A DNA stretch of 64,000 bases from Mesonia maritima (GCF_042433895.1 NZ_JBHLUA010000012.1:248001-312000); one strand, 5' to 3'; shown: positions 8,574 to 15,857, counted from the stretch's first letter. The notes: generated from the letters alone by a model not told the origin. Numbers and translations are program-made.

Positions 8574-9671
8574 TTATATCGCTTTTTTGGAAAGTGTATA
8601 TAATTTTATGGGTTTCTCTTTACCACGTAAATTTTTATTCCCTAAGAATTTAAGGTGAAAAGATTTTTTTAAGTTTAAAATTCTAACCAATGTTTCTGAA
8701 AGTAAAATATCGACTCGATATTCATTACAAAGACTCTGGATTCTAGCGGTAGAATTTAAGACGTCTCTGGTGAAAATAATTTCTTTTTTAATACTTCCTA
8801 TTTCACCCGTAGTAACTTTTCCGATGTGAAAACCGGCTTTAAAAGTCGGGCAAACGCCAAATTTCTTTTCGAACCAATCGCTTTTTTCATCGAGGTCTTT
8901 TTTCATGGCGAAAAAACAGGCAATACAATTATTATTTTTTATTCCTTTTTTCAGTTTCCATGATACCACAATTTCATCTCCAACATATTGGTAAACTTCG
9001 CCATAATACTCTACCAACGCATTCGATAGAATATGATAATAAGATTGAAGCAAATCGAAATACCTAAGATGACCAAGTTTTTCTGCTATTGATGTGGAAG
9101 ATTTCATATCTAAAAACATAAAAATTCTTCGCTCTTCCTTGGGTTTATGGTATTTGCCGGTAATAAAATTTATAAAAACCCCGCGACCAATATGATCGCT
9201 TATTTCGGTGTAAAAAATCGAAGCAATTAAGGAAATAAGCATTTGAAAACCGGTGCTTAAAAAAGTTATGCTATTTATAAAACCAAAAAATTTCTTCCAA
9301 ATTCGTGGATCGAAAACACCAAGCTGAAGTTCTATACTTGCAGCAATAGGATAAGTTATACTAATAATTAAAAAGAGAAAAAGGGTGTAAATAAAAAATT
9401 TACCGAGCATTTTAGTTAGTAAACTACGTTTTGCAAAGAAGCGTTTAATGAACAAAACTTCTATCATTCCGATAAAAAAACCTACAAAAGTGACTGCTAA
9501 AATCGCAAAAGCAAAAACTTTATAATCTAATGAAATTGCACCGCTTGGAGCATAAGCGCAGTCTTGTATTGCCGCGTACTCAACGAATAAAAAAATTAAA
9601 CCAAACGTTAGCCAAATAATTCCAAATGGAACAATTTTACTAATATTTCTTTTTAATTTAGGACTAAACAT
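8574..9671 (-). CDS. Membrane class III adenylate/guanylate cyclase
   Basis: A 365-aa protein with four membrane helices in residues ~12-155, followed by a class III nucleotide cyclase domain (about 182-360). The two metal-binding aspartates are present: D188 in FMFLDMKSST and D232 in YQYVGDEIVVSW. KAGFHIGKVTTGEIG matches the conserved core, and TRDVLNSTARIQSLC the helical segment with the transition-state residues. It is likely to make cAMP; guanylate specificity cannot be excluded. It is the last core gene before the tRNA-Leu hotspot. Confidence 0.88.
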   Translation of the reverse strand: MFSPKLKRNISKIVPFGIIWLTFGLIFLFVEYAAIQDCAYAPSGAISLDYKVFAFAILAVTFVGFFIGMIEVLFIKRFFAKRSLLTKMLGKFFIYTLFLFLIISITYPIAASIELQLGVFDPRIWKKFFGFINSITFLSTGFQMLISLIASIFYTEISDHIGRGVFINFITGKYHKPKEERRIFMFLDMKSSTSIAEKLGHLRYFDLLQSYYHILSNALVEYYGEVYQYVGDEIVVSWKLKKGIKNNNCIACFFAMKKDLDEKSDWFEKKFGVCPTFKAGFHIGKVTTGEIGSIKKEIIFTRDVLNSTARIQSLCNEYRVDILLSETLVRILNLKKSFHLKFLGNKNLRGKEKPIKLYTLSKKAI

Positions 9672-9803
9672 TTTACGTTTTGCTGAAGAATAACCCGCTG
9701 AAAAATTTCAATAATTATAGCTAAGATAATTAAAAAGCGTTCAATTTGAAATAGTAGTGATTTCCGGTAAAGTTAAAATGCCTAACGGTGTTTATAAAAC
9801 AAT

Positions 9804-9827
9804 AAACCCCTTTAAAAAAAGGAGTTT
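9804..9827 (-). terminator. Terminator beyond the tRNA-Leu 3' end (left att copy)
   Basis: The stem AAACCCCTTT (9804-9813) pairs with AAAGGAGTTT (9818-9827) with one mismatch and is flanked by T/A runs. It lies 10 bp beyond the tRNA 3' end, as expected for the original tRNA-Leu terminator on the minus strand. Confidence 0.6.
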
Positions 9828-9836
9828 TCAATTCAA

Positions 9837-9888
9837 GTACTCGAGGCGGGAATCGAACCCGCACTTCCGAAGAAACTGGATTTTGAAT
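9837..9888 (-). repeat. attachment-site repeat: 3' half of tRNA-Leu(CAA), left copy
   Basis: These 52 bp are identical to 14199-14250 and are in the same orientation. Read on the minus strand they give anticodon loop TTCAAAA (anticodon CAA, Leu), the class II variable arm TTCTTCGGAA, the T-arm GCGGGTTCGATTCCCGC and the acceptor 3' strand. The 5' half of a tRNA is absent: identity to a tRNA stops inside the anticodon stem. This is the typical scar left when an element integrates into the 3' end of a tRNA gene. Confidence 0.9.
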
Positions 9889-10119
9889 AAAGATCCTCTA
9901 TTTTTATAAAAAACAGGTACTGATTATCAGGCTATTAAAATTTTAAATTGAACTTTTTTAATGTTAAATAGGTGCGGTTATAGGTACACTTTCAAAAAAC
10001 AATATCGGCTATATTATCTTCAACACCAAACTTTTAATTACTTTCTATAGAATTTTTTGATTATTAACCGAGCCTAAAAATACCCGATAACCGGTACGCC
10101 TTTATATAAATTTTTTAAT
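9889..10119. other. Non-coding left arm of the island
   Basis: No gene is seen between the left att copy and the promoter of the toxin-like lipoprotein. The sequence is AT-rich. A GGTACAC at 9973-9979 resembles the GTACC core of the direct repeats in front of the integrase, which would fit a recombinase arm site, but the match is short. Confidence 0.35.
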
Positions 10120-10127
10120 TAAATTTG
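10120..10127 (+). promoter_or_regulatory. -7 box TAAATTTG before the toxin-like lipoprotein
   Basis: TAAATTTG is a perfect TAnnTTTG match, 32 bp before the ATG at 10159, so the gene probably has its own promoter and a short leader. Confidence 0.5.
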
Positions 10128-10158
10128 AGAGGTAACTTAATCTAATAATAGTCTTATT

Positions 10159-11739
10159 ATGAAAAAAACAAGTATAAATAAAATTGTTTACTCTATTCTT
10201 AGCTTGTTTCTATATTTCTCTTTACTTACTTTGATAAGTTGTGAACCTGAAACAGAGAAAGATATATCTTCAAAAAATAACTTTTCGACATTGAGTGAAA
10301 ATGGAGTACAAATTACAATTGGCAAACTAAGCGATTATAATGATGAGCCACAATTGTCAGAAGCCATAGGCAGGATGGAGGGTAAAGGTTTTGAGCTCGA
10401 TACTTTTCAGATAGGTAAGTTTACTTACCAACACTATACTGCTTACAATTTTTATGTAAAAAATAGCCCGGAGGGGAAACTTAACAAAATAGTTTCAGGG
10501 TACGTAGAGGGCAATTACTTAAATGATATACTCCTTGAGTATACCCAAATAACCCATGGGGACGAATTAATCGGTATCCATTTATATTCAGATGGTAACT
10601 GTTACGGTTTGTACAAAAGCGCAGAATATGTTGATGAACACGGGCAAACTGTGGCATCACGCTACTATTTTGAGGAAACAGACTGCCCTGACGGTGTAAA
10701 AAGAGCGCCCAATAGGCTTGAAGATATTAACCCTTCCACCGTGGGAAGCGGAGAGAACAATTATGGAACGCCTTCCAACCCCGCCTATGCAGGCCCCTCT
10801 TATGGCAGTTACCCGGTAACGGGTGCCTATACAACGGTAGATGTAAACGGTGGGCCTACCAATGGTGGTTACTTTACCGGTATAGGAGGCGGAGAATACT
10901 ATCCCCCGGGGACAGACCCTGGAAGAGCATTTCCTAATCTACCAGGCCCAGAAAATAATATAGGGGTATCACTTACACTATTTTCTCCAGATAAGTTTTT
11001 TGAATATAATTATTTAAACAAACCAAACAATGCTAATCTAAAGGACTGGTGGGAAGATCCAGCAAACTCGGAGCAAAAAGAAGAAATAAAAAACTTTTTA
11101 AACGAAAATGGTTTTGATGAAGATAATGAATATTTTATTCATGAAGCAATGGAGCTTGCGCTAGAAATGATTGACGCAGCAGATGATGAAACTTTAATCT
11201 CTGTAAATCCGTTTTTTAAATATCCTGATGGAAGTAATTATGAAGATGATTACCCTGAGACAACGCAATATCTTTCTGATCAAATACCTAAATCAATAGA
11301 TAATCAGGAAATTGTTGATGCAATCGAAGAAATTACAGGTTTAACTGAACAAGAAATAGCTGAAGATTTAAAATGGGATGAAGGACCTGAGATTCATATT
11401 CAAGATCTTGACAATTACACTAACAATGGAGAAGAATGTACTACTTGTGATGAATTTACTGCTGGATTATTTGACCCAAATGAACCGGATAAACTTTTTC
11501 TTGATATAGATTTAGTAAATAAAATAGAAAATGGTGACTTGACACCCGAAGAATCAAATAATTTACACTTGTTTTTTATCTCTACTGTACTACATGAATA
11601 CGTTCACTTAGGAGTTAATGAAAATGAAAGAACTTATACATCAGAAGATGGTACTTATTTTGAACTAATGGTTTGGGGAAAAGAATATGTAAGTGGTTTA
11701 AGAAAGTTTTATGTTAACCTAATAAAAAATGATGAATAA
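10159..11739 (+). CDS. Lipoprotein with variable C-terminal HExxH metallopeptidase-like domain (probable polymorphic toxin)
   Basis: A 526-aa predicted lipoprotein (lipobox LTLISC, Cys28). Residues ~45-190 form an N-terminal domain of unknown type. Residues ~195-270 are a Gly/Pro-rich linker (GGPTNGGYFTGIGGG). A segment near 290-320 (LKDWWEDPANSEQ) recurs in a damaged module at 12803-13162, so it looks like a shared pre-toxin region. The C-terminal ~150 residues contain HEYVH (479-483), a zinc-metallopeptidase HExxH motif, followed by FELMVWG, whose Glu could be a third ligand. The next gene overlaps it by 11 bp and encodes a small lipoprotein, the layout of a toxin with its immunity protein. 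Toxin activity is inferred, not shown. Confidence 0.65.
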   Translation: MKKTSINKIVYSILSLFLYFSLLTLISCEPETEKDISSKNNFSTLSENGVQITIGKLSDYNDEPQLSEAIGRMEGKGFELDTFQIGKFTYQHYTAYNFYVKNSPEGKLNKIVSGYVEGNYLNDILLEYTQITHGDELIGIHLYSDGNCYGLYKSAEYVDEHGQTVASRYYFEETDCPDGVKRAPNRLEDINPSTVGSGENNYGTPSNPAYAGPSYGSYPVTGAYTTVDVNGGPTNGGYFTGIGGGEYYPPGTDPGRAFPNLPGPENNIGVSLTLFSPDKFFEYNYLNKPNNANLKDWWEDPANSEQKEEIKNFLNENGFDEDNEYFIHEAMELALEMIDAADDETLISVNPFFKYPDGSNYEDDYPETTQYLSDQIPKSIDNQEIVDAIEEITGLTEQEIAEDLKWDEGPEIHIQDLDNYTNNGEECTTCDEFTAGLFDPNEPDKLFLDIDLVNKIENGDLTPEESNNLHLFFISTVLHEYVHLGVNENERTYTSEDGTYFELMVWGKEYVSGLRKFYVNLIKNDE

Positions 11740-12184
11740 AGTACATATTCTATTTTCAGTATTTTTATTTTTTTGTTGCTCTACACTTACTAATCTCAAT
11801 GAGTGTAATATGTTAGAAGTTGCGCTCGAGAAAATACTGGTTAATAAAAAAATCTACACACATATTAAATCAAAGGTTGAAAAAGGAGAGCAAGTTCATA
11901 TTTCATTAACTGAAAATGTTAATTGTAATATTGAAAATAAATTATTTATTACCCTTTCCAAAGCTGAAACACCAAAATATAACAGTAATAAGCTATGGGT
12001 TAATGTTGATGAGAGATTTAAAAAAAAATATGACTTTATTGATTTAAAGAAATATTCTATTCAAAATGATACAATATATATTAATTTATTTTATGTTTCA
12101 AAAAATATTGAAATTCAAGCGAAACTAAATAAGAATAATCAAGATGAGTGGAATGTGAATGAGGTAGACTTAATTCAATTTTAA
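11729..12184 (+). CDS. Small lipoprotein, probable immunity partner of the upstream metallopeptidase-like protein
   Basis: A 151-aa protein with a lipobox-like start (FLFFCCS). It begins at tandem ATG codons (11729 and 11732) that overlap the end of the 526-aa gene, so translation is coupled. It is rich in Lys/Asn and has no recognised family. Envelope location next to a surface or secreted toxin-like lipoprotein fits an immunity role. That role is inferred only from gene order and the repetition of the same toxin-tail/small-lipoprotein order downstream. Confidence 0.5.
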   Translation: MMNKVHILFSVFLFFCCSTLTNLNECNMLEVALEKILVNKKIYTHIKSKVEKGEQVHISLTENVNCNIENKLFITLSKAETPKYNSNKLWVNVDERFKKKYDFIDLKKYSIQNDTIYINLFYVSKNIEIQAKLNKNNQDEWNVNEVDLIQF

Positions 12185-12318
12185 TTCAATATAAAGTTAG
12201 TATTTATATAAAATTAATGTAATGAAGAACTAATTTCTTATTCATAATGCAATGCAAAATGAGATATATCAAATTTACTGAAAATTCATTTGTCAATTAA
12301 ATATACTTTAGTTTTTGA

Positions 12319-12471
12319 TTACTCGGTTATATAAATTGGTATTACCAAGTTTTTAAGATTGATGGAGATTTGCAAGAGTCGCCAAATCTTGAGTTAGGAG
12401 ATCTTTTTGAGGAATTATTTAATGGAGGATATTTTGAATTTGACCCAAATGATAATATAATATTAATAATT
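12319..12471 (+). pseudogene. Orphan toxin C-terminal tail (module 2)
   Basis: This open frame without a start codon reads INWYYQVFKIDG and LGDLFEELFNGGYFEF. It ends without a stop, running in frame into the ATG of the next small lipoprotein. It has the size and position of a displaced toxin tail upstream of an immunity gene. No domain is recognised. Confidence 0.4.
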
Positions 12472-12801
12472 ATGATTAAATTCTTAATGTTAATTTTAAA
12501 TTTTTCTTGTACTTTATTAAATTGTAATAAGGTACAAGAGAAATTATTCAGTTGTGAAGAAATAAGAAAAGGGATCACAGATAAAAAACTATATGATAGA
12601 TTACCTAATGGTAGCTATGTTTTAAATCCAAGTTCAATTAAGAGTGAAAATATTTATAAGATAAAAACTAAAGAAAAGTTTTATTATGTTTCAAAATCTT
12701 TAATGTTAAAAATCAAAAGAGCTATAAAAGAAAATAAATGCGATGAGATTTCTATTAATGAGTTAGATAAGATTGAGAATAATAAAATTATAAGAGATTA
12801 A
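12472..12801 (+). CDS. Small lipoprotein, probable orphan immunity protein (module 2)
   Basis: A 109-aa protein when started at the ATG at 12472; a longer frame upstream is the toxin-tail fragment, not part of it. The N-terminus MIKFLMLILNFSCTLLNC is a lipoprotein-type signal with Cys at 13 or 18. The remainder is Lys-rich (SLMLKIKRAIKENKCDE). No family is recognised. It is interpreted as an immunity gene kept after its toxin decayed. Confidence 0.45.
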   Translation: MIKFLMLILNFSCTLLNCNKVQEKLFSCEEIRKGITDKKLYDRLPNGSYVLNPSSIKSENIYKIKTKEKFYYVSKSLMLKIKRAIKENKCDEISINELDKIENNKIIRD

Positions 12802-12802
12802 T

Positions 12803-13162
12803 TTAAAAAATCCAAATGATGCCGAAGAAGCTTATAAAGGTTATTTATTAAATCAATTGAGTTCTGTAAATATTTTTTTGATAACCCTTCTCTAGAACTT
12901 ATTTTTTGGTGGAATTTTACCTCTACTGAATACAAAGTGTTTAAACAAGAGATTATTGACTTCATAAAAGAAAATAGTTGGTACCTGCTGTTACAATCAA
13001 ATTAAAAAATTACAAGAAGCTTTTGATGAATATGAATACATGAGAGAAAATTTCGGACCACATTTTAAACATAAATATAAAGTTGAAACGGATACATGGT
13101 ATTATAATCACCCTATCGGAGGACATAAAGATCATATCCATATTTCAACAAGAAAGCCTTAA
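12803..13162 (+). pseudogene. Frameshifted toxin tail with pre-toxin motif and GGHKDHIHIS end (module 3)
   Basis: Three overlapping frames together give one recognisable tail. NPNDAEEAYKGYLLNQLSS comes first. After a frame change, FFDNPSLELIFWWNF and QEIIDFIKENSWY follow; this part resembles the WW-containing pre-toxin segment of the 526-aa lipoprotein. After another change, KKLQEAFDEYEYMREN leads to HPIGGHKDHIHISTRKP and a stop. The His/Asp cluster GGHKDHIHIS recalls metal sites of M15-like peptidases, which is only a suggestion. At least two frameshifts make it a pseudogene. Confidence 0.55.
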
Positions 13163-13172
13163 AATTTGTATT

Positions 13173-13595
13173 ATGAAAAATAGCTTATTATTAATAATAG
13201 CTTCAATGTTATTGTATGGTTGCAATTCTGCAGGCCAAACAATTATAGATAAATCTAATAGTAAGGCCAACTACATATTTAGTAATATTTACTGGAATGA
13301 TATTATAACAAAAGAGTTTAGTTCTAATCAAGTAACAATATTAAAACAAGCAAATCCAAAAAACACCCCCGAAGACTACTTTGATGGTACTGGAGAAGTC
13401 CTAGTAGATTTAATAATTTCGATAGTAAATACAGGTGAGTATTCTGAAAGCAAGCTATATTTTATAAAAGATCTAAATAATCCTACTGTGGTAGATTTAA
13501 CTGAAGACTTAACAAAAGGTAGAATAATATTATCTATTAGTTATAGAACTAAAAATGGGAAACAGGAAATTAAAAAAATTGAAATGGATATTTGA
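13173..13595 (+). CDS. Lipoprotein, probable orphan immunity protein (module 3)
   Basis: A 140-aa lipoprotein starting at the ATG at 13173 (MKNSLLLIIASMLLYGC, lipobox LLYGC, Cys17). Upstream in-frame residues from a TTG at 13083 belong to the overlapping toxin remnant and should not be included. The mature part is beta-rich in appearance (EVLVDLIISIVN, RIILSISYRTKN), without a recognised family. It starts 10 bp after the stop of the damaged toxin tail. Confidence 0.5.
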   Translation: MKNSLLLIIASMLLYGCNSAGQTIIDKSNSKANYIFSNIYWNDIITKEFSSNQVTILKQANPKNTPEDYFDGTGEVLVDLIISIVNTGEYSESKLYFIKDLNNPTVVDLTEDLTKGRIILSISYRTKNGKQEIKKIEMDI

Positions 13596-13599
13596 CCGT

Positions 13600-13757
13600 A
13601 TTTGTGCCAGATAGGATCGGCAAGATTTTGTCTTTCTTTTAAGATTTCCAAAACTACTTTCGTTTTGAAAGCCGATGTAAATTTTCTTCTTGTCATATTC
13701 GCAAATTTGGTTATCTAAACTTACTGTCTTAATTTTTTGGGTATCTACAGTGTAATG
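13600..13757 (-). mobile_element. IS3-family OrfA remnant
   Basis: On the minus strand, an ATG at 13694-13696 opens MTRRKFTSAFKTKVVLEIL KERQ, the start typical of the helix-turn-helix OrfA of IS3-family elements. Similarity fades after about 26 codons, and OrfB is missing. The upstream flank contains TGTAGATACC, which could be the old terminal repeat. It is a dead fragment inserted in the toxin-module array. Confidence 0.65.
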
Positions 13758-13862
13758 ATCGGCGGATATGGATTATACATAACACAAAGATATGTATTTA
13801 AGTTTTGGATTAACGAAATTACAGGAAATACAGAATGGTGGTTTTGTGAGTCGATAGATTAA
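13758..13862 (+). pseudogene. Orphan toxin C-terminal tail (module 4)
   Basis: A startless 34-codon frame (IGGYGLYITQRY, KFWINEITGNTEWW, ending CESID) begins at the edge of the IS3 remnant and stops 16 bp before a small membrane-protein gene. It repeats the tail-then-small-gene order of the other modules. No family is recognised. Confidence 0.35.
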
Positions 13863-13878
13863 ATTTTAGTTAAATATT

Positions 13879-14055
13879 ATGGAAAAACATACAGATAGTT
13901 TATTCGGAGAAGTATTAGTTACAATATCTCAATTTATTACCATAATAATAATTATATTAATTTTTATTTTTATAGTGAAATTTTATCGTCGCTATATGTT
14001 TTACTTAAGAAAAAAAATTGAATTAATAGAGAAAAAATTAAATAAAGATAATTAG
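13879..14055 (+). CDS. Small single-helix membrane protein (module 4 partner)
   Basis: A 58-aa protein starting at the ATG at 13879 (MEKHTDSLFGEVL). One strongly hydrophobic helix (about residues 16-36, rich in Ile) is followed by a basic amphipathic tail. Position after a toxin-tail fragment suggests a membrane immunity protein; sequence alone gives no function. Confidence 0.45.
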   Translation: MEKHTDSLFGEVLVTISQFITIIIIILIFIFIVKFYRRYMFYLRKKIELIEKKLNKDN

Positions 14056-14102
14056 TTAAAATTATTCTTTTTGATTTCTAAATCTAATAATGATAGGAAC
14101 CT

Positions 14103-14147
14103 TTAAGCAAGTTTACCTACTATTAAATAGTAGGTAAACTTGCTTAA
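14103..14147. repeat. 45-bp perfect palindrome next to the right att copy
   Basis: 22-bp arms (14103-14124 and 14126-14147) are perfectly complementary around a single central A. The left arm starts TTAAGCAAGTTTACC. It lies 51 bp from the 52-bp att repeat and is followed on the plus strand by an AT-rich stretch with six T. It could be a strong terminator or a cruciform-forming recombination or end element. Confidence 0.8.
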
Positions 14148-14166
14148 CTTAAATTTTTTATACAAA

Positions 14167-14190
14167 AAAGCCCTTACTATTAAGGGCTTT
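14167..14190 (-). terminator. Terminator beyond the tRNA-Leu fragment (right att copy)
   Basis: A perfect 10-bp stem, AAAGCCCTTA (14167-14176) with TAAGGGCTTT (14181-14190), has a 4-nt loop and is followed on the minus strand by a T-run. It is a strong intrinsic terminator 9 bp beyond the tRNA 3' end, and its sequence differs from the one at the left copy, so the flanks of the two att copies have separate origins. Confidence 0.75.
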
Positions 14191-14198
14191 CATTTTCT

Positions 14199-14250
14199 GT
14201 ACTCGAGGCGGGAATCGAACCCGCACTTCCGAAGAAACTGGATTTTGAAT
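14199..14250 (-). repeat. attachment-site repeat: 3' half of tRNA-Leu(CAA), right copy
   Basis: Identical over 52 bp to 9837-9888. Here the tRNA match continues six more bases (CCAGCG), completing the anticodon stem, before it is lost, so this copy too lacks the D-arm and 5' acceptor strand and cannot be a working tRNA. It sits 161 bp upstream of the integrase start and marks the left end of the large element. Confidence 0.9.
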
Positions 14251-14353
14251 CCAGCGTATTTGACTGTAAATTTCACTAACTTCACTTATAATCAACTGTT
14301 TAATAAATGTTTAATTATATTTGATTTCATTTAATATCGTTTAAAATCAATAA

Positions 14354-14374
14354 ATGTTGTACCTATGTTGTACC
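14354..14374. promoter_or_regulatory. Tandem ATGTTGTACC repeats before the integrase
   Basis: ATGTTGTACC occurs at 14354-14363 and again at 14365-14374, an 11-bp period that places both on one DNA face. They lie 37 bp before the integrase start, next to a near-consensus -7 box TATCTTTA (14384-14391). They are candidates for arm-type recombinase sites or an autoregulatory operator. Confidence 0.45.
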
Positions 14375-14410
14375 AAAATTGATTATCTTTATATTCTAAA
14401 ATTCAATGGT

Positions 14411-15622
14411 ATGGCCTCAAATGCAAAAGTAGTTGTTAGAAAGAAACCAAACAAAGAGGGGCTTTACCCTTTGGCAATCCGTATAACAAAGAATCGTCGC
14501 TCAACGTACCACTATGTTGGCCATTATATAGATTTAAAGGATTGGGATAAGAAGAACTTACGGGTTAGAAAATCCCATACCAATGCGGACAGATTAAATA
14601 ATTTGGTTTCCACAAAACTTTTAGAGGCTCACAAAACACTTGTAGATTTACAGTCCGATAAAAAGGACTTTTCTGCAAATCAAATTAAAGAAGCTCTTTA
14701 TTCAGATTCTAAGTCAAGTACTTTTTATGAAGTCGCAAATGATTTTCTTTCCGAACTAGAATCAAATAAAAAGCTATCTCAACTGTCAACAGATAAGGCT
14801 CGTGTAAATCACGTCATTAACTTTTATAAGACAAAACAGCTGACCTTTCAAGAAATAGACGAAGCGTTTTTAAGAAAATTCAAAATTTATCTGAAGAAAT
14901 TAAATCTTTCGGATAGGTCAATTGTTAATAATCTTGTGGTCATAAGAACGATTTATAATAGAGCTATAAAAATGGGTGTTGTGGATAGAAAGTTTTATCC
15001 ATTTGGCTCAGGTAAGATTAGGATAAAATTTCCTGAAACTGAAAAAATAGGATTGACCAAGAAAGATATAAGGGCATTTGAATCTGCTAAAAATCTAACT
15101 AACAATGAAACACACGCACGTAATGTCTGGTTATTCAGTTTCTATTTTGCGGGAATTAGGGCTGCCGATTTACTTAAAATTAGATGGTCGGATATTTATG
15201 ATGATAGACTTCATTACCGTATGAATAAAAATTCCAAATTACTATCACTCAAAATACCCGAAAAAGTATTTCCAATCTTGGAATGCTATAAATCTGAAAA
15301 ACAGAACAATGATGATTTTGTTTTTCCAGAAATGAAAAAGGCAGATTTCAAAGATGCAAAAGATGTATATGCCAAGACAAAAACGGCTACAAAAAAATTC
15401 AATAAATATTTGATTGGGGTTGCGAAGAAAGCAAAAGTTTCCAAAAAAGTAACTATGCATATTGCTCGACATAGCTTCGGTCATATTTCAGAGGACAAAA
15501 TTCCGATTAAAATGCTTCAAAAGCTTTATAGACATTCATCTGTAACCACTACTATAAAATATCAAGCCAACTTCATCCACAAGGATGCTGATGATGCTTT
15601 GGATAGCGTAATTAATTTTTAA
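14411..15622 (+). CDS. Tyrosine recombinase / integrase
   Basis: A 403-aa site-specific recombinase. I start it at the ATG at 14411 (MASNAKVVVRKKP); the frame is open further upstream from 14354, but that part overlaps the putative operator and promoter. Residues ~5-90 are an arm-DNA-binding domain, ~100-205 the core-binding SAM-like domain and ~215-403 the catalytic domain. The catalytic set is visible: R250 (FAGIRAADLL), H350 and R353 (MHIARHSFG), H374 (YRHSS) and nucleophile Y384 (TIKYQANF). The nearby tRNA-Leu half is its likely target. No damage is seen, so the enzyme is probably active. Confidence 0.93.
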   Translation: MASNAKVVVRKKPNKEGLYPLAIRITKNRRSTYHYVGHYIDLKDWDKKNLRVRKSHTNADRLNNLVSTKLLEAHKTLVDLQSDKKDFSANQIKEALYSDSKSSTFYEVANDFLSELESNKKLSQLSTDKARVNHVINFYKTKQLTFQEIDEAFLRKFKIYLKKLNLSDRSIVNNLVVIRTIYNRAIKMGVVDRKFYPFGSGKIRIKFPETEKIGLTKKDIRAFESAKNLTNNETHARNVWLFSFYFAGIRAADLLKIRWSDIYDDRLHYRMNKNSKLLSLKIPEKVFPILECYKSEKQNNDDFVFPEMKKADFKDAKDVYAKTKTATKKFNKYLIGVAKKAKVSKKVTMHIARHSFGHISEDKIPIKMLQKLYRHSSVTTTIKYQANFIHKDADDALDSVINF

Positions 15623-15625
15623 GAG

Positions 15626-15796
15626 TTATTTCCATCCAGCTAAACTTGCGTAAATTGCTGCAGAAACAGCCAGAAGAAAAAGAATAACGATAGCAATGAT
15701 CCCATAAATTTTATCTTTTTTGGTAACAGAAGTTTTCTTAGTCTGTTTGTCATTTTCTCTTTCATTTTTCCTTCTATTTCTTCTGTTTTCACTCAT
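15626..15796 (-). CDS. Small basic membrane protein (paralogue of the gene at 59500)
   Basis: A 56-aa protein. Residues 1-28 are highly basic and polar (MSENRRNRRKNERENDKQ), followed by KKDKIYGIIAIVILFLLAVS, a single membrane helix, and a short tail. A paralogue with the same layout (SRRNKRKKK, then KKDKIKGIIALVLLV) lies at 59500-59667, at the opposite end of the metal cargo. The product is unknown; the N-in basic segment suggests a cytoplasmic-face or membrane-associated adaptor role. Confidence 0.65.
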   Translation of the reverse strand: MSENRRNRRKNERENDKQTKKTSVTKKDKIYGIIAIVILFLLAVSAAIYASLAGWK

Positions 15797-15857
15797 TCAT
15801 CTATATCTAAATTTTAATTAGAAAATGTTTTTTTAGTCCTATAAACCTTTTAGATAG

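Larger units (their letters stand above)
9889..14198. mobile_element. 4.3 kb island between tandem tRNA-Leu att copies
   Basis: The segment is bounded on both sides by identical 52-bp tRNA-Leu fragments and contains no integrase of its own. Its contents are a toxin-like lipoprotein, small lipoproteins and damaged toxin tails, all on the plus strand and very AT-rich, plus an IS3-family remnant. It is probably a cargo remnant of an earlier integration, or a tandem partner mobilised by the neighbouring recombinase. Confidence 0.7.

Noticed and set aside
13083..13172. TTG-started N-terminal extension of the module 3 lipoprotein
   Set aside because: It overlaps the coding end of the damaged toxin tail in another frame; the ATG at 13173 gives a proper lipoprotein signal.
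9837..14250. Two functional tRNA-Leu genes
   Set aside because: Both copies stop matching a tRNA in or just after the anticodon stem; the D-arm and 5' acceptor strand are missing, so they are att fragments.
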